A stretch of 64,000 nt of DNA, taken from Clusia tigrina (taxonomy: Eukaryota > Arthropoda > Insecta > Diptera > Clusiidae). Of the stretch, positions 1 to 11,247 are shown one piece after another; the stretch's first letter is position 1, and each line of letters opens with the position of its first letter. Under the pieces are notes generated by a model. That model saw only the letters and a list, made by a program, of their open reading frames with translations, was not told the DNA's origin and did no database searches. A program made the position numbers and the translations under genes. The DNA is taken from assembly GCA_920105625.2 (NCBI GenBank), contig OV050030.1, forward strand, positions 215,062,325-215,126,324, read 5' to 3'.

Positions 1-2923
1 CAAAGTTTGCAACAATCAAATGCTTGTAACTTTTTACTGGAGCTTAAAAAAATCTTGAAATTTTGTGACAATAAAGTACTCGAGCCTCATGTCAATTTAA
101 GCTATCTCTCATAGCTATGCTACCCTTGAGTCCCAAATCAAACACTGATAAAACTTCAAATCGCCCTAACTTCTATACGGTGCGTCCGACACCTATAAAA
201 GTTTGCAACAATCAAATGCTTGCAAGTTTTTACTGGAGCGTCATAAAACCTTGAAATTTTGTGACAATAAAGTACTCGAGCCTCTTATTAATTTAAGCTA
301 TCTCTCATAGCTATGCTACCCTCGAGTACCAAATCAAACACTGATAAAACTTCAAATGGCCCTAACTTCTATACGGTGCGTCCTACACCTATCAAAGTTT
401 GCAACAATCAAATGCTTGTAACTTTTTACTGGAGAGTCATAAAACCTGGAAATTTGGTGACAATAAAGTACTCGAGCCTCTTATCAATTCAAGCTATCGC
501 TCATAGCTATGCTACCCTTGAGTCTCAAATCAAACACTGATAAAACTTCAAATGGCCCTAACTTCTATACGGTGCGTCCTATAACTATCAGAGTTTGCAA
601 CAATACAATGCTTGTAACTTTTTACTGGAGCTTAATAAAATCTTGAAATTTTGTGACAATAAAGTACTCGAGCCTCTTATCAATTTAAGCTATAACTCAT
701 AGCTATGCTACCCTTGAGTCCCAAATCAAACACTGATAAAACTTCAAATGGCCATAACTTCTATACGGTGCGTCCTATACCTATCAAAGTTTGCAACAAT
801 CAAATGCTTGTAGCTTTTTACTGGAGCTTAATAAAATCTTGAAAATTTGTGACAATAAAGTACTCGAGCCTCTTATCAATTTAAGCTATCGCTCATAGCT
901 ATGCTACCCTTGAGTCGCAAATCAAACACTGATAAAACTTCAAATGGCCCTAAATTCTATACGGTGCGTCCCATACCTATCAAAGTTTGTAACAATCAAA
1001 TGCTTGCAACTTTTTACTGGAGCGTCATAATAACTTGAAATTTTGTGACAATAAAGTACTCGAGCCTCTTGTCAATTTAAGCTATCACTCATAACTATGC
1101 TACCCTTGAGTCCCAAATCAACCACTGCTAAAACTTCAAATGGCCCTTACGGTGCGTCCTATACCTATCAAAGTTTGCAACAATCAAATGCTTGGAAATT
1201 TTTGCTGGAGCGTCATAAAATCTTGAAATTTTGTGACAATAAAGTACTCGAACCTCTTATCAATTTAAGCTATCGCTCATAGCTATGCTACCCTTGAGTC
1301 CCAAATCAAACACTGATAAAACTTAAAATGGCCTCACTTCTATACGGTGCGATCTATACCTATCAAAGTATGCAACATTCAAATGCATGCAACCTTTTAC
1401 TGGAGCTCAATAAAATCTTGAAATTTTGTGAGAATAAAGTACTCGAGCCTCTTATCAATTTAAGCTATCGCTCATAGCTCTGATACCCTTGAGTCCCGAA
1501 TCAAACACTGATAAAACTTCAAATGGCCCTAACTTCTATACGGTGCGATATACACCTATCAAAGTTTGCAACAATCAAATGCTTGTAGCTTTTTACTGGA
1601 GCTTAATAAAATCTTGAAATTTTGTGACAATAAAATACTCGAGCCTCTTGTCAATTTAAGCTATCTCTCATAGCTATGCTACCCTTGAGTCCCAAATCAA
1701 ACACTGATAAAGCTTCAAATGGCCCTAACTTCTATACGGTGCGTCCTATACCTATCAAAGTTTTCAACAATCAAATGCTTGTAACTTTTTATTGGAGCGT
1801 AATAAAGTCTTGAAATTTTGTGACAATAAAGTAGTCGAGCCTCTTGTCAATTTAAAGTATCGCTCATAGCTATGCTAGCCTTGAGTCCCAAATCAAAGAC
1901 TGATAAAACTTCAAATGGCCCTAACTTCTATACGGTGCGATCTATTCCTATCAAAGTATACAACATTCAAATGCTTGTAACTTTTTACTGGAGCTTAATA
2001 AAATCTTGAAATTTTGTGACAATAAAGTACTCGAGAGTCTTATCAATTTAAGCTATCGCTCATAGCTATGCTACCCTTGAGTCCCAAATCAAACACTGAT
2101 AAAGCTTCAAATGGCCCTAACTTCTATACGGTGCGTCCTATACCTATCAAAGTTTTCAACAATCAAATGCTTGTAACTTTTTATTGGAGCGTAATAAACT
2201 CTTGAAATTTTGTGACAATAAAGTAGTCGAGCCTCTTGTCAATTTAAAGTATCGCTCATAGCTATGCTAGCCTTGAGTCCCAAATCAAAGACTGATAAAA
2301 CTTCAAATGGCCCTAACTTCTATACGGTGCGATCTATTCCTATCAAAGTATACAACATTCAAATGCTTGTAACTTTTTACTGGAGCTTAATAAAATCTTG
2401 AAATTTTGTGACAATAAAGTACTCGAGAGTCTTATCAATTTAAGCTATCGCTCATAGCTATGCTACCCTTGAGTCCCAAATCAAACACTGATAAAACTTC
2501 AAATGGCCCTAACTTCTGTGCGGTGCGTCCCACACCTATAAAAGTTTGCAACAATCAAATGCTTGCCAGTTTTTACTGGATCGTCATAAAGTCTTGAAAT
2601 TTTGTGACAATAAAGTAGTCGAGCCTCTTGTCAATTTAAGCTATCGCTCATAGCTATGCTACCCTCGAGTCCCAAATCAAACACTGATAAAACTTCAAAT
2701 GGGATTAACTTCTAGACGGTGCGTCCAATACCTATCAAAGTTTGCAACAATCAAATGCTTGTAACTTTTTACTGGAGCGTCATAAAATCTTGAAATTTTG
2801 TGTCAGTAAAGTACTCGAGCCTCTTTTCAATTCAAGTTGTCGCTCACAGCTATGCCACCCTTGAGTCCCAAATCAAACACTGATAAAACTTCAAATGGCC
2901 ATAACGTCTATACGATGCGTCCT
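1..2923 (+). repeat. Palindrome 1, left arm
   Basis: This arm is the reverse complement of 3451 onward. Paired variants give a constant coordinate sum of 6374: AGACGGTGCG 2714-2723 with 3651-3660, GTGCGGTGCG 2518-2527 with 3847-3856, and GATATACACC near 1547 with its complement near 4820. Left of about 1340 the sum becomes about 6570, because the right arm has one extra monomer. Position 1 therefore pairs with about 6569. In the 134 bases nearest the centre I count about two differences. The arm continues beyond the window. Confidence 0.9.
201..396 (+). repeat. Representative full-length satellite monomer (196 bp)
   Basis: This is one typical unit, counted from GTTTGCAACAATC to the base before its next occurrence at 397. 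A hand count gives 73 G or C in 196 bases (37%) and five CpG dinucleotides. It contains A/T runs of 4-5 bases (TTTTT, AAAA, ATTTT), a ScaI site overlapping an XhoI site within AGTACTCGAG, and the 10-bp perfect dyad CATAGCTATG. The phase chosen for the unit is arbitrary. Confidence 0.9.
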
Positions 2924-3450
2924 ATACCTATCAAAGTTTGCAACAATCAAATGCTTGTAACTTTTAACTGGAGCTTAAAAAAATCTTGAAATTTTGTGAC
3001 AATAAAGTACTCGAGCCTCTTGTCAATTTAAGCTACCACTCATAGCCATGCTACCCTAGAGTCCCAAATCGAACACTGATAAAACTTCAAATCGCCCTAA
3101 CTTCTATATGTTGCGTCCTATACCTATCAAAGTTTTCAACAATCAAATGCTTGTAACTTTTTATTGGAGCGTAATAAAGTCTTGAAATTTTGTGACAATA
3201 AAGTAGTCGAGCCTCTTGTCAATTTAAGGTATCGCTCATAGCTATGCTACCCTTGAGTCCCAAATCAAAGACTGATAAAACTTCAAATGGCCCTACCCTC
3301 TATACGGTGCGATCTATACCTATCAAAGTATGCAACATTCAAATGCTTGTAACTTTTTACTGGAGCTTAATAAAATCTATAAATTTTGTGACAAAAAAGT
3401 ACTCGAGCCTCTTATCAATTTAAGCTATCGCTCATAGCTATGCTACCCTT
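2924..3450 (+). repeat. Palindrome 1, single-copy spacer
   Basis: These 527 bp of plus-oriented monomers lie between the mirrored arms. They run on without a break from the left arm (GATGCGTCCT then ATACCTATC at 2923|2924) and end at the orientation switch. The last two units share unusual variants with the right-hand block: CTACCCTCTATACGG and GACAAAAAAGTAC recur at 42828-42925, preceded in both places by a TATTGGAGCG unit. The spacer therefore resembles beta-domain monomers at 42.6-43.0 kb more than its immediate neighbours. Confidence 0.82.
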
Positions 3451-3456
3451 AGGACG
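3446..3456. other. Orientation-switch junction 1 (plus to minus)
   Basis: Plus-oriented TGCTACCCTT ends at 3450. Minus-oriented AGGACGCATC begins at 3451, in mid-monomer on both sides. An intact plus unit would continue GAGTCCC; an intact minus unit would be preceded by GATAGGTAT. At most one base (T) is shared, so the joint is blunt or carries 1-bp microhomology. Confidence 0.92.
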
Positions 3457-6400
3457 CATCGTATAGAAGTTATGGCCATTTGAAGTTTTATCAGTGTTTG
3501 ATTTGGAACTCAAGGGTGGCATAGCTGTGAGCGACAACTTGAATTGAAAAGAGGCTCGAGTACTTTACTGACACAAAATTTCAAGATTTTATGACGCTCC
3601 AGTAAAAAGTTACAAGCATTTGATTGTTGCAAACTTTGATAGGTATTGGACGCACCGTCTAGAAGTTAATCCCATTTGAAGTTTTATCAGTGTTTGATTT
3701 GGGACTCGAGGGTAGCATAGCTATGAGCGATAGCTTAAATTGACAAGAGGCTCGAGTACTTTATTGTCACAAAATTTCAAGGTTTTATGACGATCCAGTA
3801 AAAACTGGCAAGCATTTGATTGTTGCAAACTTTTATAGGTGTGGGACGCACCGCACAGAAGTTAGGGCCATTTGAAGTTTTATCAGTGTTTGATTTGGGA
3901 CTCAAGGTTAGCATAGCTATGAGCGTTAGCTTAAATTGATAAGACTCTCGAGTACTTTATTGTCACAAAATTTCAAGATTTTATTAAGCTCCAGTAAAAA
4001 GTTACAAGCATTTGAATGTTGTATACTTTGATAGGAATAGATCGCACCGTATAGAAGTTAGGGCCATTTGAAGTTTTATCAGTCTTTGATTTGGGACTCA
4101 AGGCTAGCATAGCTATGAGCGATACTTTAAATTGACAAGAGGCTCGACTACTTTATTGTCACAAAATTTCAAGACTTTATTACGCTCCAATAAAAAGTTA
4201 CAAGCATTTGATTGTTGAAAACTTTGATATGTATAGGACGCACCGTATAGAAGTTAGGGCCATTTGAAGCTTTATCAGTGTTTGATTTGGGACTCAAGGG
4301 TAGCATAGCTATGAGCGATAGCTTAAATTGATAAGACTCTCGAGTACTTTATTGTCACAAAATTTCAAGATTTTATTAAGCTCCAGTAAAAAGTTACAAG
4401 CATTTGAATGTTGTATACTTTGATAGGAATAGATCGCGCCGTATAGAAGTTAGGGCCATTTGAAGTTTTATCAGTCTTTGATTTGGGACTCAAGGCTAGC
4501 ATAGCTATGAGCGATACTTTAAATTGACAAGAGGCTCGACTACTTTATTGTCACAAAATTTCAAGACTTTATTACGCTCCAATAAAAAGTTACAAGCATT
4601 TGATTGTTGAAAACTTTGATAGGTATAGGACGCACCGTATAGAAGTTAGGGCCATTTGAAGCTTTATCAGTGTTTGATTTGGGACTCAAGGGTAGCATAG
4701 CTATGAGAGATAGCTTAAATTGACAAGAGGCTCGAGTATTTTATTGTCACAAAATTTCAAGATTTTATTAAGCTCCAGTAAAAAGCTACAAGCATTTGAT
4801 TGTTGCAAACTTTGATAGGTGTATATCGCACCGTATAGAAGTTAGGGCCATTTGAAGTTTTATCAGTGTTTGATTCGGGACTCAAGGGTATCAGAGCTAT
4901 GAGCGATAGCTTAAATTGATAAGAGGCTCGAGTACTTTATTCTCACAAAATTTCAAGATTTTATTGAGCTCCAGTAAAAAGTTGCATGCATTTGAATGTT
5001 GCATACTTTGATAGGTATAGATCGCACCGTATAGAAGTTAGGTCCATTTGAAGTTTGATCATCTTTTGATTTGGGACTCAAGGCTAGCATAGCTATGAGC
5101 GATACCTTAAATTGACAAGAGACTCGACTACTTTATTGTCACAAAATTTCAAGACTTTATTACGCTCCAATAAAAAGTTACAAGCATTTGATTGTTGAAT
5201 ACTTTGATAGGTATAGGACGCATCGTATAGAAGTGAGGCCATTTTAAGTTTTATCAGTGTTTGATTTGGGACTCAAGGGTAGCATAGCTATGAGCGATAG
5301 CTTAAATTGATAAGAGGTTCGAGTACTTTATTGTCACAAAATTTCAAGATTTTATGACGCTCCAGCAAAAATTTCCAAGCATTTGATTGTTGCAAACTTT
5401 GATAGGTATAGGACGCACCGTAAGGGCCATTTGAAGTTTTAGCAGTGGTTGATTTGGGACTCAAGGGTAGCATAGTTATGAGTGATAGCTTAAATTGACA
5501 AGAGGCTCGAGTACTTTATTGTCACAAAATTTCAAGTTATTATGACGCTCCAGAAAAAGGCTGCAAGCATTTGATTGTTACAAACTTTGATAGGTATGGG
5601 ACGCACCGTATAGAAGTTAGGGCCATTTGAAGTTTTATCAGTGTTTGATTTGCGACTCAAGGGTAGCATAGCTATGAGCGATAGCTTAAATTGATAAGAG
5701 GCTCGAGTACTTTATTGTCACAAAATTTCAAGATTTTATTAAGCTCCAGTAAAAAGCTACAATCATTTGATTGTTGCAAACTTTGATAGGTATAGGACGC
5801 ACCGTATAGAAGTTATGGCCATTTGAAGTTTTATCAGTGTTTGATTTGGGACTCAAGGGTAGCATAGCTATGAGTTAGAGCTTAAATTGATAAGAGGCTC
5901 GAGTACTTTATTGTCACAAAATTTCAAGATTTTATTAAGCTCCAGTAAAAAGTTACAAGCATTTTATTGTTGCAAACTCTGATAGTTATAGGACGCACCG
6001 TATAGAAGTTAGGGCCATTTGAAGTTTTATCAGTGTTTGATTTGAGACTCAAGGGTAGCATAGCTATGAGCGATAGCTTGAATTGATAAGAGGCTCGAGT
6101 ACTTTATTGTCACCAAATTTCCAGGTTTTATGACTCTCCAGTAAAAAGTTACAAGCATTTGATTGTTGCAAACTTTGATAGGTGTAGGACGCACCGTATA
6201 GAAGTTAGGGCCATTTGAAGTTTTATCAGTGTTTGATTTGGGACTCGAGGGTAGCATAGCTATGAGAGATAGCTTAAATTAATAAGAGGCTCGAGTACTT
6301 TATTGTCACAAAATTTCAAGGTTTTATGACGCTCCAGTAAAAACTTGCAAGCATTTGATTGTTGCAAACTTTTATAGGTGTCGGACGCACCGTATAGAAG

Positions 6401-6569
6401 TTAGGGCGATTTGAAGTTTTATCAGTGTTTGATTTGGGACTCAAGGGTAGCATAGCTATGAGAGATAGCTTAAATTGACAAGAGGCTCGAGTACTTTATT
6501 GTCACAAAATTTCAAGATTTTTTTAAGCTCCAGTAAAAAGTTACAAGCATTTGATTGTTGCAAACTTTG
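3451..6569 (-). repeat. Palindrome 1, right arm (visible part)
   Basis: This is the reverse complement of the left arm, starting exactly at the inversion junction. It contains one monomer absent from the left arm at about 5031-5229, marked by GATCATCTTTTGATTTGGG. That unit is also present in alpha HOR copies 2 and 4, so the left arm probably lost it. Whether the arm extends past 6569 cannot be seen, because the left arm leaves the window. Confidence 0.88.
5410..5425 (-). repeat. 188-bp monomer subtype (8-bp deletion)
   Basis: ACCGTAAGGGCC replaces ACCGTATAGAAGTTAGGGCC, so the unit is 8 bp short. The same subtype occurs on the minus-oriented block near 8347, 10090, 13020, 24699, 26455, 31421 and 33171, and on plus-oriented blocks near 1144, 51826, 53575 and 55134. 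It occurs once per HOR copy, so it is an old subtype and a convenient marker. It is present in both alpha and beta domains, which shows that they share ancestry. Confidence 0.85.
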
Positions 6570-6577
6570 ATAGGTAT

Positions 6578-9310
6578 AGGACGCATCGTATAGAAGTTAT
6601 GGCCATTTGAAGTTTTATCAGTGTTTGATTTGGGACTCAAGGGTGGCATAGCTATGAGCGACAACTTGAATTGAAAAGAGGCTCGAGGACTTTATTGACA
6701 CAAAATTTCAAGATTTTATGACGCTCCAGTAAAAAGTTACAAGCATTTGATTGTTGCAAACTTTGATAGGTATTGGACGCACCGTCTAGAAGTTAATCCC
6801 ATTTGAAGTTTTATCAGTGTTTGATTTGGGACTCGAGGGTAGCATAGCTATGAGCGATAGCTTAAATTGACAAGAGGCTCGATTACTTTATTGTCACAAA
6901 ATTTCAAGGTTTTATGACGATCCAGTAAAAACTGGCAAGCATTTGATTGTTGCAAACTTTTATAGGTGTGGGACGCACCGCAGAGAAGTTAGGGCCATTT
7001 GAAGTTTTATCAGTGTTTGATTTGGGACTCAAGGGTAGCATAGCTATGAGCGATAGCTTAAATTGATGACTCTCGAGTACTTTATTGTCACAAAATTTCA
7101 AGATTTTATTAAGCTCCAGTAAAAAGTTACAAGCATTTGAATGTTGTATACTTTGATAGGAATAGATCGCACCATATAGAAGTTAGGGCCATTTGAAGTT
7201 TTATCAGTCTTTGATTTGGGACTCAAGGCTAGCATAGCTATGAGCGATACTTTAAATTGACAAGAGGCTCTACTACTTTATTGTCACAAAATTTCAAGAC
7301 TTTATTACGCTCCAATAAAAAGTTACAAGCATTTGATTGTTGAAAACTTTGATAGGTATAGGACGCACCGTATAGAAGTTAGGGCCATTTGAAGCTTTAT
7401 CAGTGTTTTATTTGGCACTCAATGGTAGCATAGCTATGAGCGATAGCTTAAATTAATAAGAGGCTCGAGGACTTTATTGTCACAAAATTTCAAGGTTTTA
7501 TGACGCTCCAGTAAAAACTTGCAAGCATTTGATTGTTGCAAACTTTTATAGGTGTCGGACGCACCGTATAGAAGTTAGGGCGATTTGAAGTTTTATCAGT
7601 GTTTGATTTGGGACTCAAGGGTAGCATAGCTATGAGAGATAGCTTAAATTGACAAGAGGCTCGAGTATTTTATTGTCACAAAATTTCAAGATTTTATTAA
7701 GCTCCAGTAAAAAGCTACAAGCATTTGATTGTTGCAAACTTTGATAGGTGTATATCGCACCGTATAGAAGTTAGGGCCATTTGAAGTTTTATCAGTGTTT
7801 GATTTGGGACTCAAGGGTATCAGAGCTATGAGTGATAGCTTAAATTGATAAGAGGCTCAAGTACTTTATTCTCACAAAATTTCAAGATTTTATTGAGCTC
7901 CAGTAAAAAGTTGCATGCATTTGAATGTTGCATACTTTGATAGGTATAGATCGCACCGTATAGAAGTTAGGGCCATTTGAAGTTTGATCATCTTTTGATT
8001 TGGGACTCAAGTCTAGCATAGCTATGAGCGATACCTTAAATTGACAAGAGGCTCGACTACTTTATTGTCACAAAATTTCAAGACTTTATTACGCTCCAAT
8101 AAAAAGTTACAAGCATTTGATTGTTGAATACTTTGATAGGTATAGGACGCATCGTATAGAAGTGAGGCCATTTTAAGTTTTATCAGTGTTTGATTTGGGA
8201 CTCAAGGGTAGCATAGCTATGACCGATAGCTTAAATTGATAAGAGGCTCGAGTACTTTATTGTCACAAAATTTCAAGATTTTATGACGCTCCAGCAAAAA
8301 TTTCCAAGCATTTGATTGTTGCAAACTTTGTTAGGTATAGGACGCACCGTAAGGGCCATTTGAAGTTTTAGCAGTGGTTGATTTGGGACTCAAGGGTAGC
8401 ATAGTTATGAGTGATAGCTTAAATTGACAAGAGGCTCGAGTACTTTATTGTCACAAAATTTCAAGTTATTATGACGCTCCAGTAAAAAGTTGCAAGCATT
8501 TGATTGTTACAAACTTTGATAGGTATGGGACGCACCGTATAGAAGTTAGGGCCATTTGAAGTTTTATCAGTGTTTGATTTGGGACTCAAGGGTAGCATAG
8601 CTATGAGTTATAGCTTAAATTGATAAGAGACTCGAGTACTTTATTGTCACAAAATTTCAAGATTTTATTAAGCTCCAGTAAAAAGTTACAAGCATTTTAT
8701 TGTTGCAAACTCTGATAGTTATAAGACGCACCGTATAGAAGTTAGGGCCATTTGAAGTTTTATCAGTGTTTGATTTGAGACTCAAGGGTAGCATAGCTAT
8801 GAGCGATAGCTTGAATTGATAAGAGGCTCGAGTACTTTATTGTCACCAAATTTCCAGGTTTTATGACTCTCCAGTAAAAAGTTACAAGCATTTGATTGTT
8901 GCAAACTTTGATAGATGTAGGACGCACCGTATAGAAGTTAGGGCCATTTGAAGTTTTATCAGTGTTTGATTTGGGACTCGAGGGTAGCATAGCTATGAGC
9001 GATAGCTTAAATTAATAAGAGGCTCGAGTACTTTATTGTCACAAAATTTCAAGGTTTTATGACGCTCCAGTAAAAACTTGCAAGCATTTGATTGTTGCAA
9101 ACTTTTATAGGTGTCGGACGCACCGTATAGAAGTTAGGGCGATTTGAAGTTTTATCAGTGTTTGATTTGGGACTCAAGGGTAGCATAGCTATGAGAGATA
9201 GCTTAAATTGACAAGAGGCTCGAGTACTTTATTGTCACAAAATTTCAAGATTTTTTTAAGCTCCAGTAAAAAGTTACAAGCATTTGATTGTTGCAAACTT
9301 TGATAGGTAT
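6578..9310 (-). repeat. Alpha HOR copy 2 (2733 bp, 14 monomers)
   Basis: It starts with AGGACGCATCG at 6578 and ends before the next start at 9311. Order of diagnostic units matches copy 1, except that the GGAATAGATCG pair is present once and the stretch around 7430-7620 (CACTCAATGG, TGTCGGACG) differs. The 188-bp unit is near 8347. A 2-bp loss near 7065 (TTGATGACTC) is private to this copy. Confidence 0.83.
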
Positions 9311-11247
9311 AGGACGCATCGTATTTGAAGTTTTATCAGTGTTTGATTTGGAACTCAAGGGTGGCATAGCTATGAGCGACAACTTGAATTGAAAAGAGGC
9401 TCGAGGACTTTATTGACACAAAATTTCAAGATTTTATGACGCTCCAGTAAAAAGTTACAAACATTTGATTGTTGCAAACTTTGATAGGTATAGGAGGCAC
9501 CGTATAGAAGTTAGGGCCATTTGAAGCTTTATCAGTGTTTGATTTGGCACTCAATGGTAGCATAGCTATGAGCGATAGCTTAAATTAATAAGAGGCTCGA
9601 GGACTTTATTGTCACAAAATTTCAAGGTTTTATGACGCTCCAGTAAAAACTTGCAAGCATTTGATTGTTGCAAACTTTTATAGGTGTCGGACGCACCGTA
9701 TAGAAGTTAGGGCGATTTGAAGTTTTATCAGTGTTTGATTTGGGACTCAAGGGTAGCATAGCTATGAGAGATAGGTTAAATTGACAAGAGGCTCGAGTAT
9801 TTTATTGTCACAAAATTTCAAGATTTTATTAAGCTCCAGTAAAAAGCTACAAACATTTGATTGTTGCAAACTTTGATAGGTGTATATCGCACCGTATAGA
9901 AGTTAGGGCCATTTTAAGTTTTATCAGTGTTTGATTTGGGACTCAAGGGTAGCATAGCTATGAGCGATAGCTTAAATTGATAAGAGGCTCGAGTACTTTA
10001 TTGTCACAAAATTTCAAGATTTTATGACGCTCCAGCAAAAATTTCCAAGCATTTGATTGTTGCAAACTTTGATAGGTATAGGAAGCACCGTAAGGGTCAT
10101 TTGAAGTTTGAGCAGTGGCTGATTTGGGACTCAAGGGTAGCATAGTTATGAGTGATAGCTTAAATTGACAAGAGGCTCGAGTACTTTATTGTCACAAAAT
10201 TTCAAGTTATTATGACGCTCCAGTAAAAAGTTGCAAGCATTTGATTGTTACAAACTTTGATAGGTATGGGACGCACCGTATAGAAGTTAGGGCCATTTGA
10301 AGTTTTATCAGTGTTTGATTTGCGACTCAAGGGTAGCATAGCTATGAGCGATAGCTTAAATTGATAAGAGGCTCGAGTACTTTATTGTCACAAAATTTCA
10401 AGATTTTATTAAGCTCCAGTAAAAAGCTACAAGCATTTGATTGTTGCAAACTTTGATAGGTATAGGACGCACCGTATAGAAGTTATGGCCATTTGAAGTT
10501 TTATCAGTGTTTGATTTGGGACTCAAGGGTAGCATAGCTATGAGCGATAACTTGAATTGATAAGAGGCTCGAGTACTTTATTGTCACCAAATTTCAAGGT
10601 TTTATTAAGCTCCAGTAAAAAGTTACAAGCATTTTATTGTTGCAAACTCTGATAGTTATAGGACGCAACGTATAGAAGTTAGGGCCATTTGAAGTTTTAT
10701 CAGTGTTTGATTTGAGACTCAAGGGTAGCATAGCTATGAGCGATAGCTTGAATTGATAAGAGGCTCAAGTACTTTATTGTCACCAAATTTCCAGGTTTTA
10801 TGACTCTCCAGTAAAAAGTTACAAGCATTTGATTGTTGCAAACTTTGATAGGTGTAGGACGCACCGTATAGAAGTTAGGGCCATTTGAAGTTTTATCAGT
10901 GTTTGATTTGGGACTCGAGGGTAGCATAGCTATGAGCGATAGCTTAAATTAATAAGAGGCTCGAGTACTTTATTGTCACAAAATTTCAAGGTTTTATGAC
11001 GCTCCAGTAAAAACTTGCAAGCATTTGATTGTTGCAAACTTTTATAGGTGTCGGACGCACCGTATAGAAGTTAGGGCGATTTGAAGTTTTATCAGTGTTT
11101 GATTTGGGACTCAAGGGTAGCATAGCTATGAGAGATAGCTTAAATTGACAAGAGGCTCGAGTACTTTATTGTCACAAAATTTCAAGATTTTTTTAAGCTC
11201 CAGTAAAAAGTTACAAGCATTTGATTGTTGCAAACTTTGATAGGTAT
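9311..11247 (-). repeat. Alpha HOR copy 3 (1937 bp, 10 monomers)
   Basis: This is the shortest copy. Ten units (1960 bp), minus the 8-bp-shortened unit near 10090 and a 15-bp deletion at about 9323, give exactly 1937. It lacks the GATCATCTTTTG unit and the TATTGGACGCACCGTC unit present in copies 1 and 4. Confidence 0.82.
9316..9330 (-). other. 15-bp deletion inside a monomer
   Basis: ACGCATCGTATTTGAAG replaces the usual form, in which TAGAAGTTATGGCCA lies between CGTA and TTTGAAG. The other alpha copies keep those 15 bases. Confidence 0.85.

Larger units (their letters stand above)
1..3450 (+). repeat. Left plus-oriented satellite block
   Basis: About 17.6 monomers read in plus orientation and stop abruptly after TGCTACCCTT at 3450, where the next base begins minus-oriented sequence. 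Subtypes alternate: units with GGTGCGATCTAT then CAACATTCAAATG, units with GTTTTCAAC then TATTGGAGCG and AGTAGTCGAG, and units with GCGTCCCACACC. A tandem duplication of two units is visible: about 1720-2100 repeats at 2115-2490, with the shared variants GATCTATTCC and CTCGAGAGTC. One 188-bp unit occurs near 1140. All but the last 527 bp is mirrored to the right of 3451, so this is the left arm plus spacer of palindrome 1. The block continues off the left edge. Confidence 0.93.
3451..6577 (-). repeat. Alpha HOR copy 1 (3127 bp, 16 monomers)
   Basis: This copy runs from AGGACGCATCG at 3451 to the base before the same variant at 6578. Its length equals 16 units minus about 9 bp, the bulk of which is an 8-bp deletion in the unit near 5415. 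It holds two successive repeats of the GGAATAGATCG plus GAAAACTTTGATA pair (about 4030-4430). Confidence 0.85.

Noticed and set aside
313..540. Short open frames of about 60-78 codons repeated through the window (also near 1097, 5288, 6030, 8763, 37296, 47473, 49822 and others), with near-identical predicted peptides
   Set aside because: They are frame fragments of the satellite itself and recur wherever a monomer variant loses a stop codon. The 196-bp period shifts frame each unit, none exceeds 80 codons, and no start signals or codon bias were seen. Their mirrored positions were useful only to locate the palindromes.
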